Below, one piece after another: positions 32,603 through 44,600 of a stretch of DNA of 64,000 nucleotides. This DNA comes from Actinomadura sp. NBRC 104425 (GTDB lineage Bacteria > Actinomycetota > Actinomycetes > Streptosporangiales > Streptosporangiaceae), in NCBI RefSeq assembly GCF_030269545.1, contig NZ_BSTN01000001.1, forward strand, positions 513,204 to 577,203. Reading direction: 5' to 3'. How positions within the stretch are numbered: position 1 is the stretch's first letter; each line of letters begins with the position of its first letter. The position numbers and the translations under genes were made by a program. The notes below the pieces were generated by a model. That model saw only the letters and a program-made list of their open reading frames with translations. It was not told the origin of the DNA and did no database searches.

Positions 32603-33076
32603 TCACCGTCTCCTGAACCGTGCCGCGACCGCCCGCCGCATCTCCCGGTCGGCTTCGCGCTTGGCGATGGCCTGCCGCTTGTCGTAGGTCTTCTTACCAC
32701 GGGCCAGGCCGATCTCGACCTTGGCCCTGCCGTCCTTGAAGTACAGCGACAGCGGGATCAGCGTCCAGCCCGCCTCCTCCGCCTTGCCGGCGATCTTGTC
32801 GATCTCGCGCCGGTGCAGCAGCAGCTTGCGCGGGCGGCGGGGGGCGTGGTTGGTCCAGGTGCCCTGCAGGTACTCGGGGATGTGCACGTTCTCCAGCCAC
32901 ACCTCCCCGTTCTTGACGTGGGCGTAGCCGTCGGCGAGCGAGGCACGGCCGGCGCGCAGCGCCTTAACCTCCGTGCCCATCAGCACCAGGCCCGCCTCCC
33001 ACGTGTCGTCGATGTGGTAGTCGTAGCGGGCGCGCTTGTTCTGCGCGATGAGCTTGCGCCCTGTCTCGCGTGACAC
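32603..33076 (-). CDS. smpB: SsrA-binding protein SmpB
   Basis: A 157-residue protein with GTG start. It carries the SmpB core: [49 protein letters not shown] and the lysine/arginine-rich C-terminal tail ([20 protein letters not shown]) that enters the mRNA channel. It loads tmRNA on stalled ribosomes. It lies 4 nt after the CtpA gene and 10 nt before the PBP-like gene, so these are co-transcribed, and ssrA is only 2.4 kb further on. Confidence 0.95.
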   Translation of the reverse strand: MSRETGRKLIAQNKRARYDYHIDDTWEAGLVLMGTEVKALRAGRASLADGYAHVKNGEVWLENVHIPEYLQGTWTNHAPRRPRKLLLHRREIDKIAGKAEEAGWTLIPLSLYFKDGRAKVEIGLARGKKTYDKRQAIAKREADREMRRAVAARFRRR

Positions 33077-33080
33077 GTGA

Positions 33081-34331
33081 TCAGCCTCGGTCCTTGTCCA
33101 GCACGTCGCCCGAGCGCGGCTCGGGCATTGCGGCGAGCAGCCCGCGCAGCACCTCCTGGGCGCGCCGCTCCGCCTCCTTGGGGGGACGGTCCGCGGAGAC
33201 CGCCACGTCCGGGTCGATCCCCACGCCGTCGAGGTTACGGCCGCTGGGCGTCCGGTAGCGACCGACCGTAAGTTCGATCGCAGATCCGTCGGCCAGCCGA
33301 ATGGGTTCCTGCACCGACCCTTTCCCGTAAGTACGGGATCCTACGATCACCGCGCGGTCGCGGTCGCGCAGCGACCCCGCGACCACCTCGGCGGCGCTGG
33401 CGGTGCCGGCGTCGACCAGCACGACCAGCGGAATCTCGGCGTCGCCGGGGCGGGTGACGTCGCGCCGCTCGGTGATCATGCCGCGCTCGCCGCGCCGCTC
33501 GTAGGTGACCACCGGCCCGCCGGGCAGGAACGCCGAGGCCGTCTCCACCGCCTCGTCCAGCAGCCCGCCGGGGTTGCCGCGCAGGTCCAGCAGCACGCCG
33601 CCGCGGGGCCGGCCGGACGCGCCGGTCAGCGCGCCGCGCACCGCGCGGCCCACGCCGCGGGTGAACGCGCCGATGCGGATCATCCGGGCCCGGTCGGCCA
33701 GGTCGGCGACGGTGACGTCGCTTCCGGCGACGGGGCTGCGCACCAGGTGGAACCGCCGCTGCTCGCCGTCGCGGTCGACGCTCAGCTCGACGCCGGTGCC
33801 CTGCCGGCCGCGCAGCGCCGCGGCGACGCGGCCCGCGTCCCAGCCGGCGACGTCGGCGTCGCCCACCTTGGTGATCACGTCGCCGACCCGTACGCCCGCC
33901 CGCTCGGCCGCCGACCCGGGCTGGACGCTGGCCACCCGGACGCGCCGGTCGCCGGACCCGTCCGGCGCGGACGTGCTGCGCACGCCCCCGCCGCCTGTGC
34001 CCAGCCAGAGTCCGACACCGCTGTAACGGCCGTTCATGCGTCCCTGGAAGTCGTCGAACTCGCTGGCCGAGTAGTAGCGGGCCCACTTGTCGCCGAGGGT
34101 GCGCAGCATGCCGTCGATGGCCGCGCGGTCCAGCGCGCCGCGGTCGACCGGCTGCGCCGCCGCCCGGCCGATCCGCGTCGCCGCCTCCTCCAGCAGCGAC
34201 GTCCCGGCCGATCCGCGCGCCCGCCGCTCGGCGGGGGGCCCGCCGCCGGTGATCATTCCGGCGGCATACGCGCACACCACCGCGACCACGACGGCCGACA
34301 CGCGCAGCCCGCGACCGGTCAACCGGAACAT
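33081..34331 (-). CDS. S41-family C-terminal processing protease
   Basis: A 416-residue protease. An N-terminal signal/anchor ([20 protein letters not shown]) is followed by a PDZ domain (about 105-190; [20 protein letters not shown]) and the tail-specific protease domain. The catalytic Ser lies in [18 protein letters not shown] and the Lys in [13 protein letters not shown]. Exported, probably trimming envelope proteins. Co-transcribed with smpB, a common actinobacterial arrangement after ftsEX. Confidence 0.9.
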   Translation of the reverse strand: MFRLTGRGLRVSAVVVAVVCAYAAGMITGGGPPAERRARGSAGTSLLEEAATRIGRAAAQPVDRGALDRAAIDGMLRTLGDKWARYYSASEFDDFQGRMNGRYSGVGLWLGTGGGGVRSTSAPDGSGDRRVRVASVQPGSAAERAGVRVGDVITKVGDADVAGWDAGRVAAALRGRQGTGVELSVDRDGEQRRFHLVRSPVAGSDVTVADLADRARMIRIGAFTRGVGRAVRGALTGASGRPRGGVLLDLRGNPGGLLDEAVETASAFLPGGPVVTYERRGERGMITERRDVTRPGDAEIPLVVLVDAGTASAAEVVAGSLRDRDRAVIVGSRTYGKGSVQEPIRLADGSAIELTVGRYRTPSGRNLDGVGIDPDVAVSADRPPKEAERRAQEVLRGLLAAMPEPRSGDVLDKDRG

Positions 34332-34434
34332 GCGGTCAGTTTATGCATCGCGCCTCCGGCGGAAGGCTCCGACGGTCGGTGGGGCGGCGTGGCGGACGGC
34401 GGGACCGGCCGGGGCGCGGCCCCCGCCTGCACCG

Positions 34435-35340
34435 TCAGATCTTCAGGTAGCGGCGCAGAGTGAGGAACGAGGCGATCGCGCACAGCAGCACGCCGAAGCA
34501 GATCGACACGATGGTGACGGCCACCACCGTCCCCCAGCCGAGGTTGCTGGCGAACTGCATCTGGCTCGCCACCCGGTCGACCAGCATGAACTTGCTGAGC
34601 ACCAGCAGCCCCGCGGCGAACAGCCCGCCGATCAGACCGGCGATCGCGCCCTCCAGGATGAACGGCATCTGGATGTAGGTGTTGGACGCGCCGACCAGCC
34701 GCATGATGCCGGTCTCCCGCCTGCGGTTGAACGCCGACAGCCGCACCGTGTTGCCCACCAGCAGCACCGCCGCGATCACCTGGATCAGCGCGATCACCAG
34801 CGCGGCCCACTGCAGGCCGCCGAGGATGCGGAAGAAGCGGTCCAGGATCTGCTTCTCGTTGATCACCTGGTCGACGCCGGGGCGGGCGAGCATGGCCTGC
34901 GCCACCGTCTGGTGCTTCTCCGGGTCCTTCAGCCGGACTCGGAACGAGTCGGGAATGTCACCCTCGCGGGTGCTCTGCACGAACCCCGGGGTGGTGGAGA
35001 AGCGCTCCTTGAACCGCTGCCAGGCCTGCGCCTTGCTCTCGTACTCGACCTTGGCGACCTCCGGCAGCTTCTCCAGGTCCGCCTTGATCTGCTGCTTCTG
35101 CTGCTCGGTGGCGTCCTGCTTGTTGCACTGCGGGTTGGAGCTGGTCTTGGCGCACAGGAAGATCGACACCTCGATCTTGTCGTACCAGTAGCTCTTGGAC
35201 GACTCGACCTGCGCCCGCACCAAAAGGCCGGTACCGAAGAGCGCCATGGCGATGGCGACGGTGATGACCAGGGAGACCGTCATCGTGAGGTTCCGGCGGA
35301 GACCGATCCAGATCTCCTGGAGAACGAACTGTACGCGCAT
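34435..35340 (-). CDS. ftsX: Cell division ABC transporter permease FtsX
   Basis: A 301-residue membrane protein with the FtsX pattern: cytoplasmic start FVLQEIWIGLRRNLTMTVS, first helix, a periplasmic domain of about 130 residues containing a Cys pair in FLCAKTSSNPQC, then three helices (NTVRLSAFNRRRETGIMRLVGASN loop). It couples FtsE ATPase to activation of peptidoglycan hydrolases at the septum. The NlpC/P60 hydrolase at 48.8 kb is the type of partner used in actinobacteria, though unlinked. Confidence 0.93.
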   Translation of the reverse strand: MRVQFVLQEIWIGLRRNLTMTVSLVITVAIAMALFGTGLLVRAQVESSKSYWYDKIEVSIFLCAKTSSNPQCNKQDATEQQKQQIKADLEKLPEVAKVEYESKAQAWQRFKERFSTTPGFVQSTREGDIPDSFRVRLKDPEKHQTVAQAMLARPGVDQVINEKQILDRFFRILGGLQWAALVIALIQVIAAVLLVGNTVRLSAFNRRRETGIMRLVGASNTYIQMPFILEGAIAGLIGGLFAAGLLVLSKFMLVDRVASQMQFASNLGWGTVVAVTIVSICFGVLLCAIASFLTLRRYLKI

Positions 35341-35511
35341 GCCTCGCTGTCCTTGATCGCCTGTGCCCCGCCGGGAGCGTGCGTCCGGTCAGGCTCTGTC
35401 AGTCTCTTCGGTCGGTCCGGGTGGGTCGGTGTCGTCGGTCGGAAGCGGGCCGCTTCCACGCGACGGAAGGTACGCCCGGGGCCCGCGCCAGGTTCACCCC
35501 GCGCCGACCCG

Positions 35512-36201
35512 TCAGTACGCCTGGCCGTACACGCCCCGCGACTGGTCGCGGACGACCCGGCCGTCCTCCAGCTCCACGACGCGCTTGCGGAAGGCGTCCA
35601 CGATGGCGGCGTCATGGGTGGCCATGACGACGGTGGTGCCGGTGCGGTTGATACGGTCCAGCACCTTCATGATGCCGATCGAGGTGGCCGGGTCGATGTT
35701 CCCGGTCGGCTCGTCGGCCAGCAGGATCATCGGCCGGTTCACGAACGCCCGGGCGATGGCCACCCGCTGCTGCTCGCCGCCCGACAGCTCGTGCGGCATC
35801 CGGTGCGCCTTGCCCTCCAGGCCGACCAGGTCGACGACCTCGGGCACCACCTTCTGGATGAAGCGCCGCGGCTTGCCGATGACCTCCAGCGCGAACGCCA
35901 CGTTCTCGAAGACGTTCTTGTTGGGCAGCAGCCGGAAGTCCTGGAACACGCAGCCGATGCGGCGGCGCAGGTGCGGCACCTTCCAGTTGCTGAGCCGGTT
36001 GAGGTCCTTGCCGGCCACGTGCACGTGCCCCTGGGTGGGACGCTCCTCCTTGAGGATGAGGCGCAGGAAGGTCGACTTGCCGGAACCCGAGGGACCCACC
36101 AGGAAGAGGAACTCCCCCTTCTCGATGGCGACGTTCACATGCTGCAGTGCGGGCCTGTTCTGGCTCTTGTAGACCTTGGTGACGTTATCGAAGTGGATCA
36201 C
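35512..36201 (-). CDS. ftsE: Cell division ATP-binding protein FtsE
   Basis: A 229-residue ABC ATPase: Walker [12 protein letters not shown], signature [14 protein letters not shown], Walker [14 protein letters not shown], and H-loop [12 protein letters not shown] start. It precedes ftsX by 171 nt on the same strand. Upstream lies the repeat array B instead of the usual co-directional prfB. Confidence 0.93.
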   Translation of the reverse strand: MIHFDNVTKVYKSQNRPALQHVNVAIEKGEFLFLVGPSGSGKSTFLRLILKEERPTQGHVHVAGKDLNRLSNWKVPHLRRRIGCVFQDFRLLPNKNVFENVAFALEVIGKPRRFIQKVVPEVVDLVGLEGKAHRMPHELSGGEQQRVAIARAFVNRPMILLADEPTGNIDPATSIGIMKVLDRINRTGTTVVMATHDAAIVDAFRKRVVELEDGRVVRDQSRGVYGQAY

Positions 36202-36419
36202 GGCGGTTCAGCACCATTCCTGCGAGGGACCCGCGCGGTCACGAACGGGAGGAATCGCGTCTTCCATCTTGTCGCCGCACGAAGCGGACTGTAGTTTGTC
36301 GGTAGCGGTTCGTGAGCGGAGGCATCCGGCCCCCGCGGCCCACCGACCCGGCGGGGCCATGGAGCCGCAGCGTGCACTCCGCGCCCTCGGGTCACCGGCC
36401 GATGCCGGTCGAGCGTGCC

Positions 36420-37440
36420 GCCCTCCGGCCCGTTCGTCAACCCGCCTGGGGCGAGATGATACTCCGCTTGGGGCGAGCCATGGTCGCATGCCGGAGGCAT
36501 GCTCCCCGGCGCGCTTCGTCTTTCTCCCAGGGGGGCGACCCCCTGGAACCCCCGTTGGACCTTCAGTAGCGAGCAGCAGCGGCCCATCCGCCACAGCGTT
36601 CGGAGACAGGCCGACAGAAGCACGAACCGTCGGGTCCGTCACACCCCGGCCACCAGCCCGCAGCCCAACCGCCACCGCACGTGGAGACAGCCACGGACGC
36701 ACGCCGGAAGCATGCTCCACGGCCCTCTCCACCACACTCCCAGAGGGACGACCCCCCAGGACCCCCGTCACTGCACTCGGGGCCAGCCACGGTCGCACGC
36801 TGGAAGCGCGCTCCCCGACTCGCTCCGCCTCTCCCCCAGGGAGACAACCCCCGGGAACCCCCATCACGCCCCCACCGACGACCCCCGACAGCCGTTCGGA
36901 GGAGCGCAACGGACGCATGCCATCGCCACGCTCTCTCTTTTCGAAAGAGCACCCTGTCGGGACGTCCGTCCCGGCAGCGCCGGCCTGCAACGGCCGAACG
37001 GCCGTGCTGCTAGGCGAGAGTGACGATTGCATGCCGTCGGTGTGGTTCCCGGCACACTCTCCCTTTTCTCCGGCAGAGCGCCCCCTCGGGGCTTCCGTCA
37101 CACCTCCGCGGACGGACGGCAGCGGCCCAACGGCCACGACGCTGGATGGCGGCCATGGACGCGTGCTGGAGGCATGCTCCGTCGCTTCCCCGAAAGCTTC
37201 CCGGGCGCGGGTCACAGCAGCGGCGCTGGACTGCGGCGGCTGAACGGTCGCTGCGCTCGGGGAAGGCCACGGCCGCATGCCGTCAGCGCGCTCTCCCGCT
37301 TCTCCGGGGAAGCGACCGGTTGGGGACTTCGTCACACCTTCGGCGTCGGACGGCAGAAGATCGGCTGCCGTGGTGGTCGGGGGGTGTGACGGCTGGAGCC
37401 CGGGGCGCTTTTCTCTTACGGAGCGAGTGGGTGGGAGGTC
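36420..37440 (+). repeat. Array B: second degenerate repeat array, same family as array A
   Basis: In the 1.6-kb gene-free gap between ftsE and the zinc-ribbon gene. Units are marked by GCATGCC-like dyads at about 36486, 36699, 36795, 36915, 37029, 37161 and 37275 (modal spacing about 115 bp), each followed by a CTCCC-rich segment and CCCCCGT/GTCAC-type ends. The first unit is most intact: it has the perfect hairpin GCATGCCGGAGGCATGC and AGGGGGGCGACCCCCTGG followed by CCCCCGTTGG, a block also present in array A. A 449-codon minus-strand frame spans the array but lacks strong GC3 bias. 37441-37836 holds nothing I recognise. Confidence 0.7.
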
Positions 37441-37836
37441 TGCCGCGCCTTGGGCGGTGCCATGCGGCGTCGGTGCGGGGGCTCTGAGCGAGGCCGTCGA
37501 GGTGTAGTCGTAGGCCATCGGCACACTCCCACCTCGTTCCGGCAGTTCCTCTGTCATGGGGACCGCAGGCCCCTTGGAGCCCCTGGAGGGCGGAGCCGGC
37601 CGGTGTCCGGGGGTCGGGGTTTCCGGGCGGCCCGGCTCCTTCGGTGAAGGGGCTTCCCGGTCCGACCGTCCGGACCGATCGGCCCCCGTGCAGTGTAGGG
37701 GCGGAGATCGATCGCCTCGACCGGTCCACGCCCCGGCACGCTAAGGGACTTTACAGTCGGGATAGGCTGAATGCTGGCGAACGAGTGCTTTGGTTCTCAA
37801 GCGACAGGTACGCATTCCAGCGAGAGAGGCAGCCGA

Positions 37837-38019
37837 ATGAGCTGCGAACATCTGATTTGCGCCCGCTGCTCGGGTCCGGTGGTCGAAGGCCGCTGCCCGA
37901 CCTGCCGGAACGCCCGCGCCGAGATGCACCGCCACGGCGGCCCCTTCTCCCCCACGGTGATCCTGGCGGTCCTGGTCCTTCTGTTCTTCCTGGCGCTGGC
38001 TCTGCAGCGGATGTACTGA
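37837..38019 (+). CDS. Small zinc-ribbon membrane protein (60 aa)
   Basis: Begins MSCEHLICARCSG; two CxxC pairs (CARC and CPTC) within 18 residues suggest a zinc ribbon, followed by a single C-terminal helix (SPTVILAVLVLLFFLALAL). GAGAGG lies 7 nt before the ATG; an upstream in-frame start adds a non-conserved 22 residues. Function unknown; probably a tail-anchored protein. Confidence 0.72.
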   Translation: MSCEHLICARCSGPVVEGRCPTCRNARAEMHRHGGPFSPTVILAVLVLLFFLALALQRMY

Positions 38020-38104
38020 GCCCCCCGCTGCCCGCCGGGCCGTGCGAAACTTTCACAGCCCATGTGACCGGGCGGCGGGGCGTGGCGATCGCCACAGGCA
38101 GCGG

Positions 38105-39151
38105 TCAGGAGGTGCGCGACGGCCGGGTGCCGGCCTTGGTGATGGTGCCCGCCTGAGCGATGATGTCGGCCTTGGCCTTGCCCTTCTTGCTGCGGGGCGG
38201 GTCGGTGACGGCGAACTGGAAGACCTCGGACGTGGTGATGTCGCTGCCCTCGTCCGTGCCGTCGAGCAGGTGGGCGGCCTCGGGCGGCACCGGCGGCTTG
38301 GCGCCCTTCTCTGCGTCGTCGGCGGTCAGCTGGCCGTTGCGGGCCAGGGAGTAGAGGACGAGCCCGCCGTCGTCCGCGGTGCGCAGGGGGAAGATCGGGA
38401 ACGACGTGGCCACCGTCACGAGCTGGAGGGTCAGGTCCTTTTCCTTGGCCTTGCGCACGGCCTTGCGCACCTGCGTGTAGTAGCCGGTGGTGTACCTGCC
38501 CGTCCGCATGACCTTGCGGGCCACGCTGTCGGAGCCCTCGGAGGCGAGGGTCGCCTGGATGCCCGGAACCTCGCGCGGGCGGATCAGTATCGTGTCGTCG
38601 GTGGTGCTCAGCGCGGTGGCGTAGCCGTCGTCGTCCACCGCGATCTTGGGCAGCTTGGTCTTGGGCAGCAGCTCGGTGGTCAGGCTGAGGCGCCAACGGT
38701 CGCCGGGGCTGCGGCGGATGAACGCCATGAGCGCGGTGCGGGTGCTCTTCGGCTTGCCCTGGACGGTGCGCGGCACGGCCGCCACGAACCAGTGCGGGTA
38801 GATGTCGGTCTTGAGCTTGGGGACGATCAGTTGCGGCTCGCCGTACTGGTAGCGGTTCACCGGGTCGCCGTCGTAGGCGGCCTTGCGGAACTCGGCGGCG
38901 GTCAGCTGGGACTGCCCGTCGGACGTCCAGGTGAGGGCCAGCCGTTCGTCGCCGGCGGCGCGAGCGACGTCGTCGTTGGTGACGAAGGCGCGGAACTCGC
39001 GTTCGGCGACCTGGTGGGTCAGCGGCTCCGGCTCGGACGTGGTGGCGGTGACCAGCACGGTGGGCCGGGCCTCGGGCTCGCTGCCCGCGCAGCCAGCCGC
39101 CGCCAGCGTCACGGCCGCGGCGACCGAGGCGGCGCGAAACGACCGCCACAT
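38105..39151 (-). CDS. Putative lipoprotein, paralogous to the one after prfB
   Basis: About 348 residues with an N-terminal signal and lipobox (VTLAAAGC). The mature domain contains PHWFVAAVPR, RWRLSLTTELLP and DDDGYATAL, then GGLVLYSLARNGQL. The same series of blocks occurs in the lipoprotein at 40559 (PRWFAADT, PWLLAASPH, DGDGYAQAV, GGALVWYVL), so they are distant paralogues. Start uncertain: ATG at 39217 or 39236 would add a long N-region. Divergent from prfB. Function unknown. Confidence 0.68.
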   Translation of the reverse strand: MWRSFRAASVAAAVTLAAAGCAGSEPEARPTVLVTATTSEPEPLTHQVAEREFRAFVTNDDVARAAGDERLALTWTSDGQSQLTAAEFRKAAYDGDPVNRYQYGEPQLIVPKLKTDIYPHWFVAAVPRTVQGKPKSTRTALMAFIRRSPGDRWRLSLTTELLPKTKLPKIAVDDDGYATALSTTDDTILIRPREVPGIQATLASEGSDSVARKVMRTGRYTTGYYTQVRKAVRKAKEKDLTLQLVTVATSFPIFPLRTADDGGLVLYSLARNGQLTADDAEKGAKPPVPPEAAHLLDGTDEGSDITTSEVFQFAVTDPPRSKKGKAKADIIAQAGTITKAGTRPSRTS

Positions 39152-39331
39152 CGCTTTCGCCGCCACGCCTGCCCCCGGCTGTTCCGAGCGGTCCGTTCCG
39201 CTGATCCGATCCGCCATGCTGATCCGTGATTCTGCCATCCACAGCCTATTGATCGAACGCGTTGATCGAATCCCCTGCTCGGACGGGCGCAGCCGCCCGG
39301 GGCACTGCCGCGACGGCGATAAGCTCTCAGT

Positions 39332-40459
<1,128 letters not shown>

Positions 40460-40558
40460 CCACCGGCGTTCAGACGGTTTTCCAATCCGCTGCGTGACCT
40501 TGCGGTCACTCTGCGATGATGGCGGGCGGTTCTGCACTCGTCCTCTTGGGGGCCCGCC

Positions 40559-41530
40559 ATGCGCGTCCGCGCAGCCGTCGTTCTGCCCGTCCCGGTCCTG
40601 CTGCTCGCCGCCGCGTGCGGCGGGGGCGGCGGGTCGAAACCCGCTCCGGCGCTGAGCAAGGCCGAGGCGCAGCGCGTGCTGGCACGGTACGCCGACGCCG
40701 CCAACAAGGCGGGGCAGCGGCTGGACGGCGACGCGCTCGCCGCCGTCGAGACCGATCCGCAGCTCGCCATGGACCGCGCCGCGTTCCGGCTGAGCCGCGC
40801 CGCCCGCCGTCCGTTCACGCCGGTGCGGTTCGTCAAGTCCGTGTTCTACATCCCGCGGCTGAACGGGTATCCGCGGTGGTTCGCCGCCGACACGGTGACC
40901 TCCGCGACGCCGCCCGGCGCCGCACAGCCCCGCACCACCCGGCACGCGCTGGTGTTCACGCAGGCCGCGGCGGGGGCGCCGTGGCTGCTGGCCGCGTCCC
41001 CGCACCCGGGCGGCGACGAGATGTCCCGGGTGCGGCTCGACGGCGACGGATACGCCCAGGCGGTGGCGCCGGGCGCGTCCGGGCTGGCGGTCAGCCCGTC
41101 CCGGATCGGCGCGGCGCATGCGGCGCTGCTGAGCGGCGGGCCGCAGGCGCCGGGCGCGGGGGTGCTGGCGCCGGGCCCGCAGACCACGCAGTCCTACAAC
41201 GCGCTGCGGCAGGCCCAGCTGGGGCTGCGCAGGAACGGGGTGCGGCTGCACACCCGGTTCGCCCCCGACTCCTCGCCCGTGTACGCGCTGCGCACCAAGG
41301 ACGGGGGCGCGCTGGTGTGGTACGTGCTGCGCCAGCAGGAGCGCTACCGGGCGGCGCGGCTCGGCAAGCTCGCCGTCACCGGCGACCTGACCGGCCTGGC
41401 CCCCGCCAAGGCGGCCCGCACCCGGCTGGACGCCACCGTCCTGGTGCAGTACCTGGCCACCGTGCCGGCCTCCGGGCACGCCGCCGTCGGCGGCATGTAC
41501 CGCAAGGCCGTCGCGGCGAAGGCCTCCTGA
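40559..41530 (+). CDS. Putative lipoprotein downstream of prfB
   Basis: A 323-residue protein with lipobox LLLAAAC followed by a Gly-rich spacer. The mature domain has an N-terminal helix (LSKAEAQRVLARYADAANKA) and then a beta-rich part (YPRWFAADTV; HALVFTQ; PWLLAASPHPGG; LVWYVLRQQERY). Related to the 38105 lipoprotein. It starts 99 nt after prfB on the same strand but may have its own promoter. No known family. Confidence 0.7.
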   Translation: MRVRAAVVLPVPVLLLAAACGGGGGSKPAPALSKAEAQRVLARYADAANKAGQRLDGDALAAVETDPQLAMDRAAFRLSRAARRPFTPVRFVKSVFYIPRLNGYPRWFAADTVTSATPPGAAQPRTTRHALVFTQAAAGAPWLLAASPHPGGDEMSRVRLDGDGYAQAVAPGASGLAVSPSRIGAAHAALLSGGPQAPGAGVLAPGPQTTQSYNALRQAQLGLRRNGVRLHTRFAPDSSPVYALRTKDGGALVWYVLRQQERYRAARLGKLAVTGDLTGLAPAKAARTRLDATVLVQYLATVPASGHAAVGGMYRKAVAAKAS

Positions 41531-41623
41531 TCACCGCCGGGTGCCGGTGCGGGTCCCCTCGTACCGACCGCTGCCGTGGAGACGCACCGGCGCCCGACGG
41601 TCACTTCGCCCGTGTTCCGGCGC

Positions 41624-44600
41624 TCACGCCTCCGTCGACGGCAGCGCGCTGGCCGTGACCAGCGTGCGGATGGCGCCCAGCGCGACCGACAGGGTGGCCA
41701 GGTCGAAGCTGTCGCTCTCCCAGATCTCCGAGAGGGTCTGCTGGGCGCGGCGCACCGCGACGCTGTTCTTCTCCGACCAGTGCGCCAGGCGCTGCTCGGG
41801 CGGGGTGCCCGACTCGCTGGTGATCAGCACGTCGCGGGTCAGCGCGGCGTGCGCGGCGTACAGGTCGTCGCGCAGCGCGGAGCGGGCCATCGACCGCCAC
41901 CGGTCGTCGCGCGGCAGCGCGATGATGCGTTCACGCAGCCGGGACAGCTGCAGCCGGTCGGCGACGTCGAAGTAGACCTCGGCGACCTCCTCCACGGGAC
42001 GCCCGGTGTCGTGTGCGATCTCGACCAGGTCGAAGGTGGAGAAGGCGGGCACCATCATGGCGGTCGCCTCGGCCACCTCGTCGGGCACGCCGCGTTCGGC
42101 GAAGCCGTCGCGGCGCTGCTCGAACGCCACCAGGTCCAGGCCGACCAGCACCTTGGGCAGCAGCGCGCCCAGGGTGCGGGCGCCGTCGGCGAAGAAGTCG
42201 ATGGTCTCGCGGATGTCGAACGGCGGCCGCCGGTTGTGCAGCAGCCAGCGGGCGCCGCGCTCGGTGAGCTTGCGCGCCTCCAGCCGCATCCTGATCTGCG
42301 TGGACTCGTCGACCTGGTGGGTCAGCCCCTCCACGGTCCGCCAGAACCGCGGCATGTCGAACACCTCGCGCGACACCAGGTAGGCGCGGGCGATGTCGGA
42401 CGGGGAGGCCCCGGTCTCCTCGTTCACCCGGAACATGAACGTGGTGCCGGAGTTGTTGACCAGGTCGTTCACCACCGCGGTGGTGATGATCTCGCGGCGC
42501 AGCGGGTGCCGGTCCATGTAGGGGCGGAACCGCTCGCGCAGCGGGGTCGGGAAGTAGTCGACCAGCCAGGACTCCAGGTACGGGTCGTCGGGCAGGTCGG
42601 AGGAGTTCAGCTCGGCGTCCAGCGACAGCTTGGCGTAGGCCAGCAGGACGGCGAACTCCGGGCCGGTCAGGCCGTGCCCGGCCTGGCGGCGTTCGGCCAG
42701 CGCCTTGTCGTCGGGCAGGAACTCCAGGCGCCGCTTGAGCCGGCCGTCACGCTCCAGCTTGCGCATGTACCGGGTGTGGACGTGCAGCATGGACCGGGCC
42801 TGCGCCCGGGCCGCGGCCAGCACCACGTTCTGCGCGTAGTTGTCGCGCAGCACCAGCTCGGCGACCTCGTCGGTCATCTCGTACAGCAGCTGGTCGCGCT
42901 GCTTGCCGGTCAGCTCGCCGTCGCGCACCGCCTGGTCGAGCAGGATCTTGATGTTGACCTCGTGGTCGGAGGTGTCCACCCCGGCGGAGTTGTCGATGAA
43001 GTCGGTGTTGACCAGGCCGCCGCGGCGGGCGAACTCGATCCGGCCGAGCTGGGTGACGCCCAGGTTGCCGCCCTCGCCGATCACCTTGCAGCGCAGCTCT
43101 GAGGCGTCGGCCCGCACCGGGTCGTTGGCCTTGTCGCCGACGTCGGCGTTGTTCTCGGTGGACGCCTTGACGTAGGTGCCGATGCCGCCGTTCCACAGCA
43201 GGTCCACCGGCGCGCACAGCACGGCGTGGATCAGCTCGTAGGGGGTCAGCGCGGTGACGCCCGGGTCGAGGCCGAGCGCCTCGCGCACCTCCGGGGTGAT
43301 CTTGATGGACTTGGCGGTGCGCGGGTACACGCCGCCGCCGCGGGAGATCACCGAGGTGTCGTAGTCCGCCCACGAGCTGCGCGGCAGCTTGAACAGCCGC
43401 TCGCGTTCGGCGTAGGAGCGCTCGGGGTCGGGGTCCGGGTCGAGGAAGATGTGCCGGTGGTCGAACGCGGCGACCAGCTTGATGTGCCGGCTGAGCAGCA
43501 TGCCGTTGCCGAACACGTCGCCGGACATGTCGCCGATGCCCACGACGGTGAAGGGCTCGTTCTGCACGTCCTTGCCGAGCGAGCGGAAGTGGTACTTCAC
43601 CGACTCCCAGGCGCCGCGGGCGGTGATGCCCATCGCCTTGTGGTCGTAGCCGACCGAGCCGCCGGAGGCGAACGCGTCGCCGAGCCAGAAGCCGTAGGAG
43701 GCGGCGACCTCGTTGGCGATGTCGGAGAACGTGGCGGTGCCCTTGTCGGCGGCCACGACCAGGTACGGGTCGTCGCCGTCGTGCCGCACCACGTCGGGCG
43801 GCGGGACGACCTTGCCGTCGACGAGGTTGTCGGTGATGTCCAGCAGCCCGGAGATGAAGTCGCGGTAGCAGGCGATGCCCGCGTTCATGAACGCCTCGCG
43901 GTCGGAGGCGGGCGGCAGCTGCTTGCCGACGAAGCCGCCCTTGGCCCCGGCCGGGACGATCACGGTGTTCTTCACCGCCTGCGCCTTGACCAGCCCGAGG
44001 ATCTCGGTGCGGAAGTCCTCGCGGCGGTCCGACCAGCGCAGCCCGCCGCGCGCCACCGACCCGAACCGCAGGTGCACGCCCTCCACCGTGGGCGAGTACA
44101 CGAAGATCTCGTAGGTGGGGCGGGGCTGCGGCAGGTCCGGGATGCGCGAGGGGTCGAACTTGATCGACAGGTACGGCTTGCGCTGGAAGTGGTTGGTGCG
44201 CAAGGTGGCCTCGAACATCGCCAGGTAGGCGCGCAGGATGCGGTCCTCGTCGAGGCTGGCGACCTCGTCCAGCAGGCCGCACAGCTCCTCGTGGATCGCC
44301 TCGCTGCGCTCGTCCTCCCCGCCGGCCAGCGCCGGGTCCAGGCGGCTCTCCCAGTACCGCACCAGCAGCCGGGTGATCTGCGCGTTGCGCAGCAGCACCT
44401 GCTCGATGTAGCGCTTGGAGAACGTGGTGCCGATCTGCCGCAGGTACAGGGCGTAGGCGCGCATCACCATCGCCTGCCGCCAGTTCAGGCCGACGTGCAG
44501 GACCAGCGCGTTGAACCCGTCGTTTTCGATGTCACCGCGCCACAGGGCGGCGAAGGCGTCCTGGAACAGGTCCTTGATGTCCTCCTCGGGCACCCCCTCC

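Noticed and set aside
36208..37557. 449-codon minus-strand ORF across array B
   Set aside because: Its repeats follow the DNA repeats, third-position GC is well below the neighbours, and no recognisable domain appears; likely a frame kept open by GC content.
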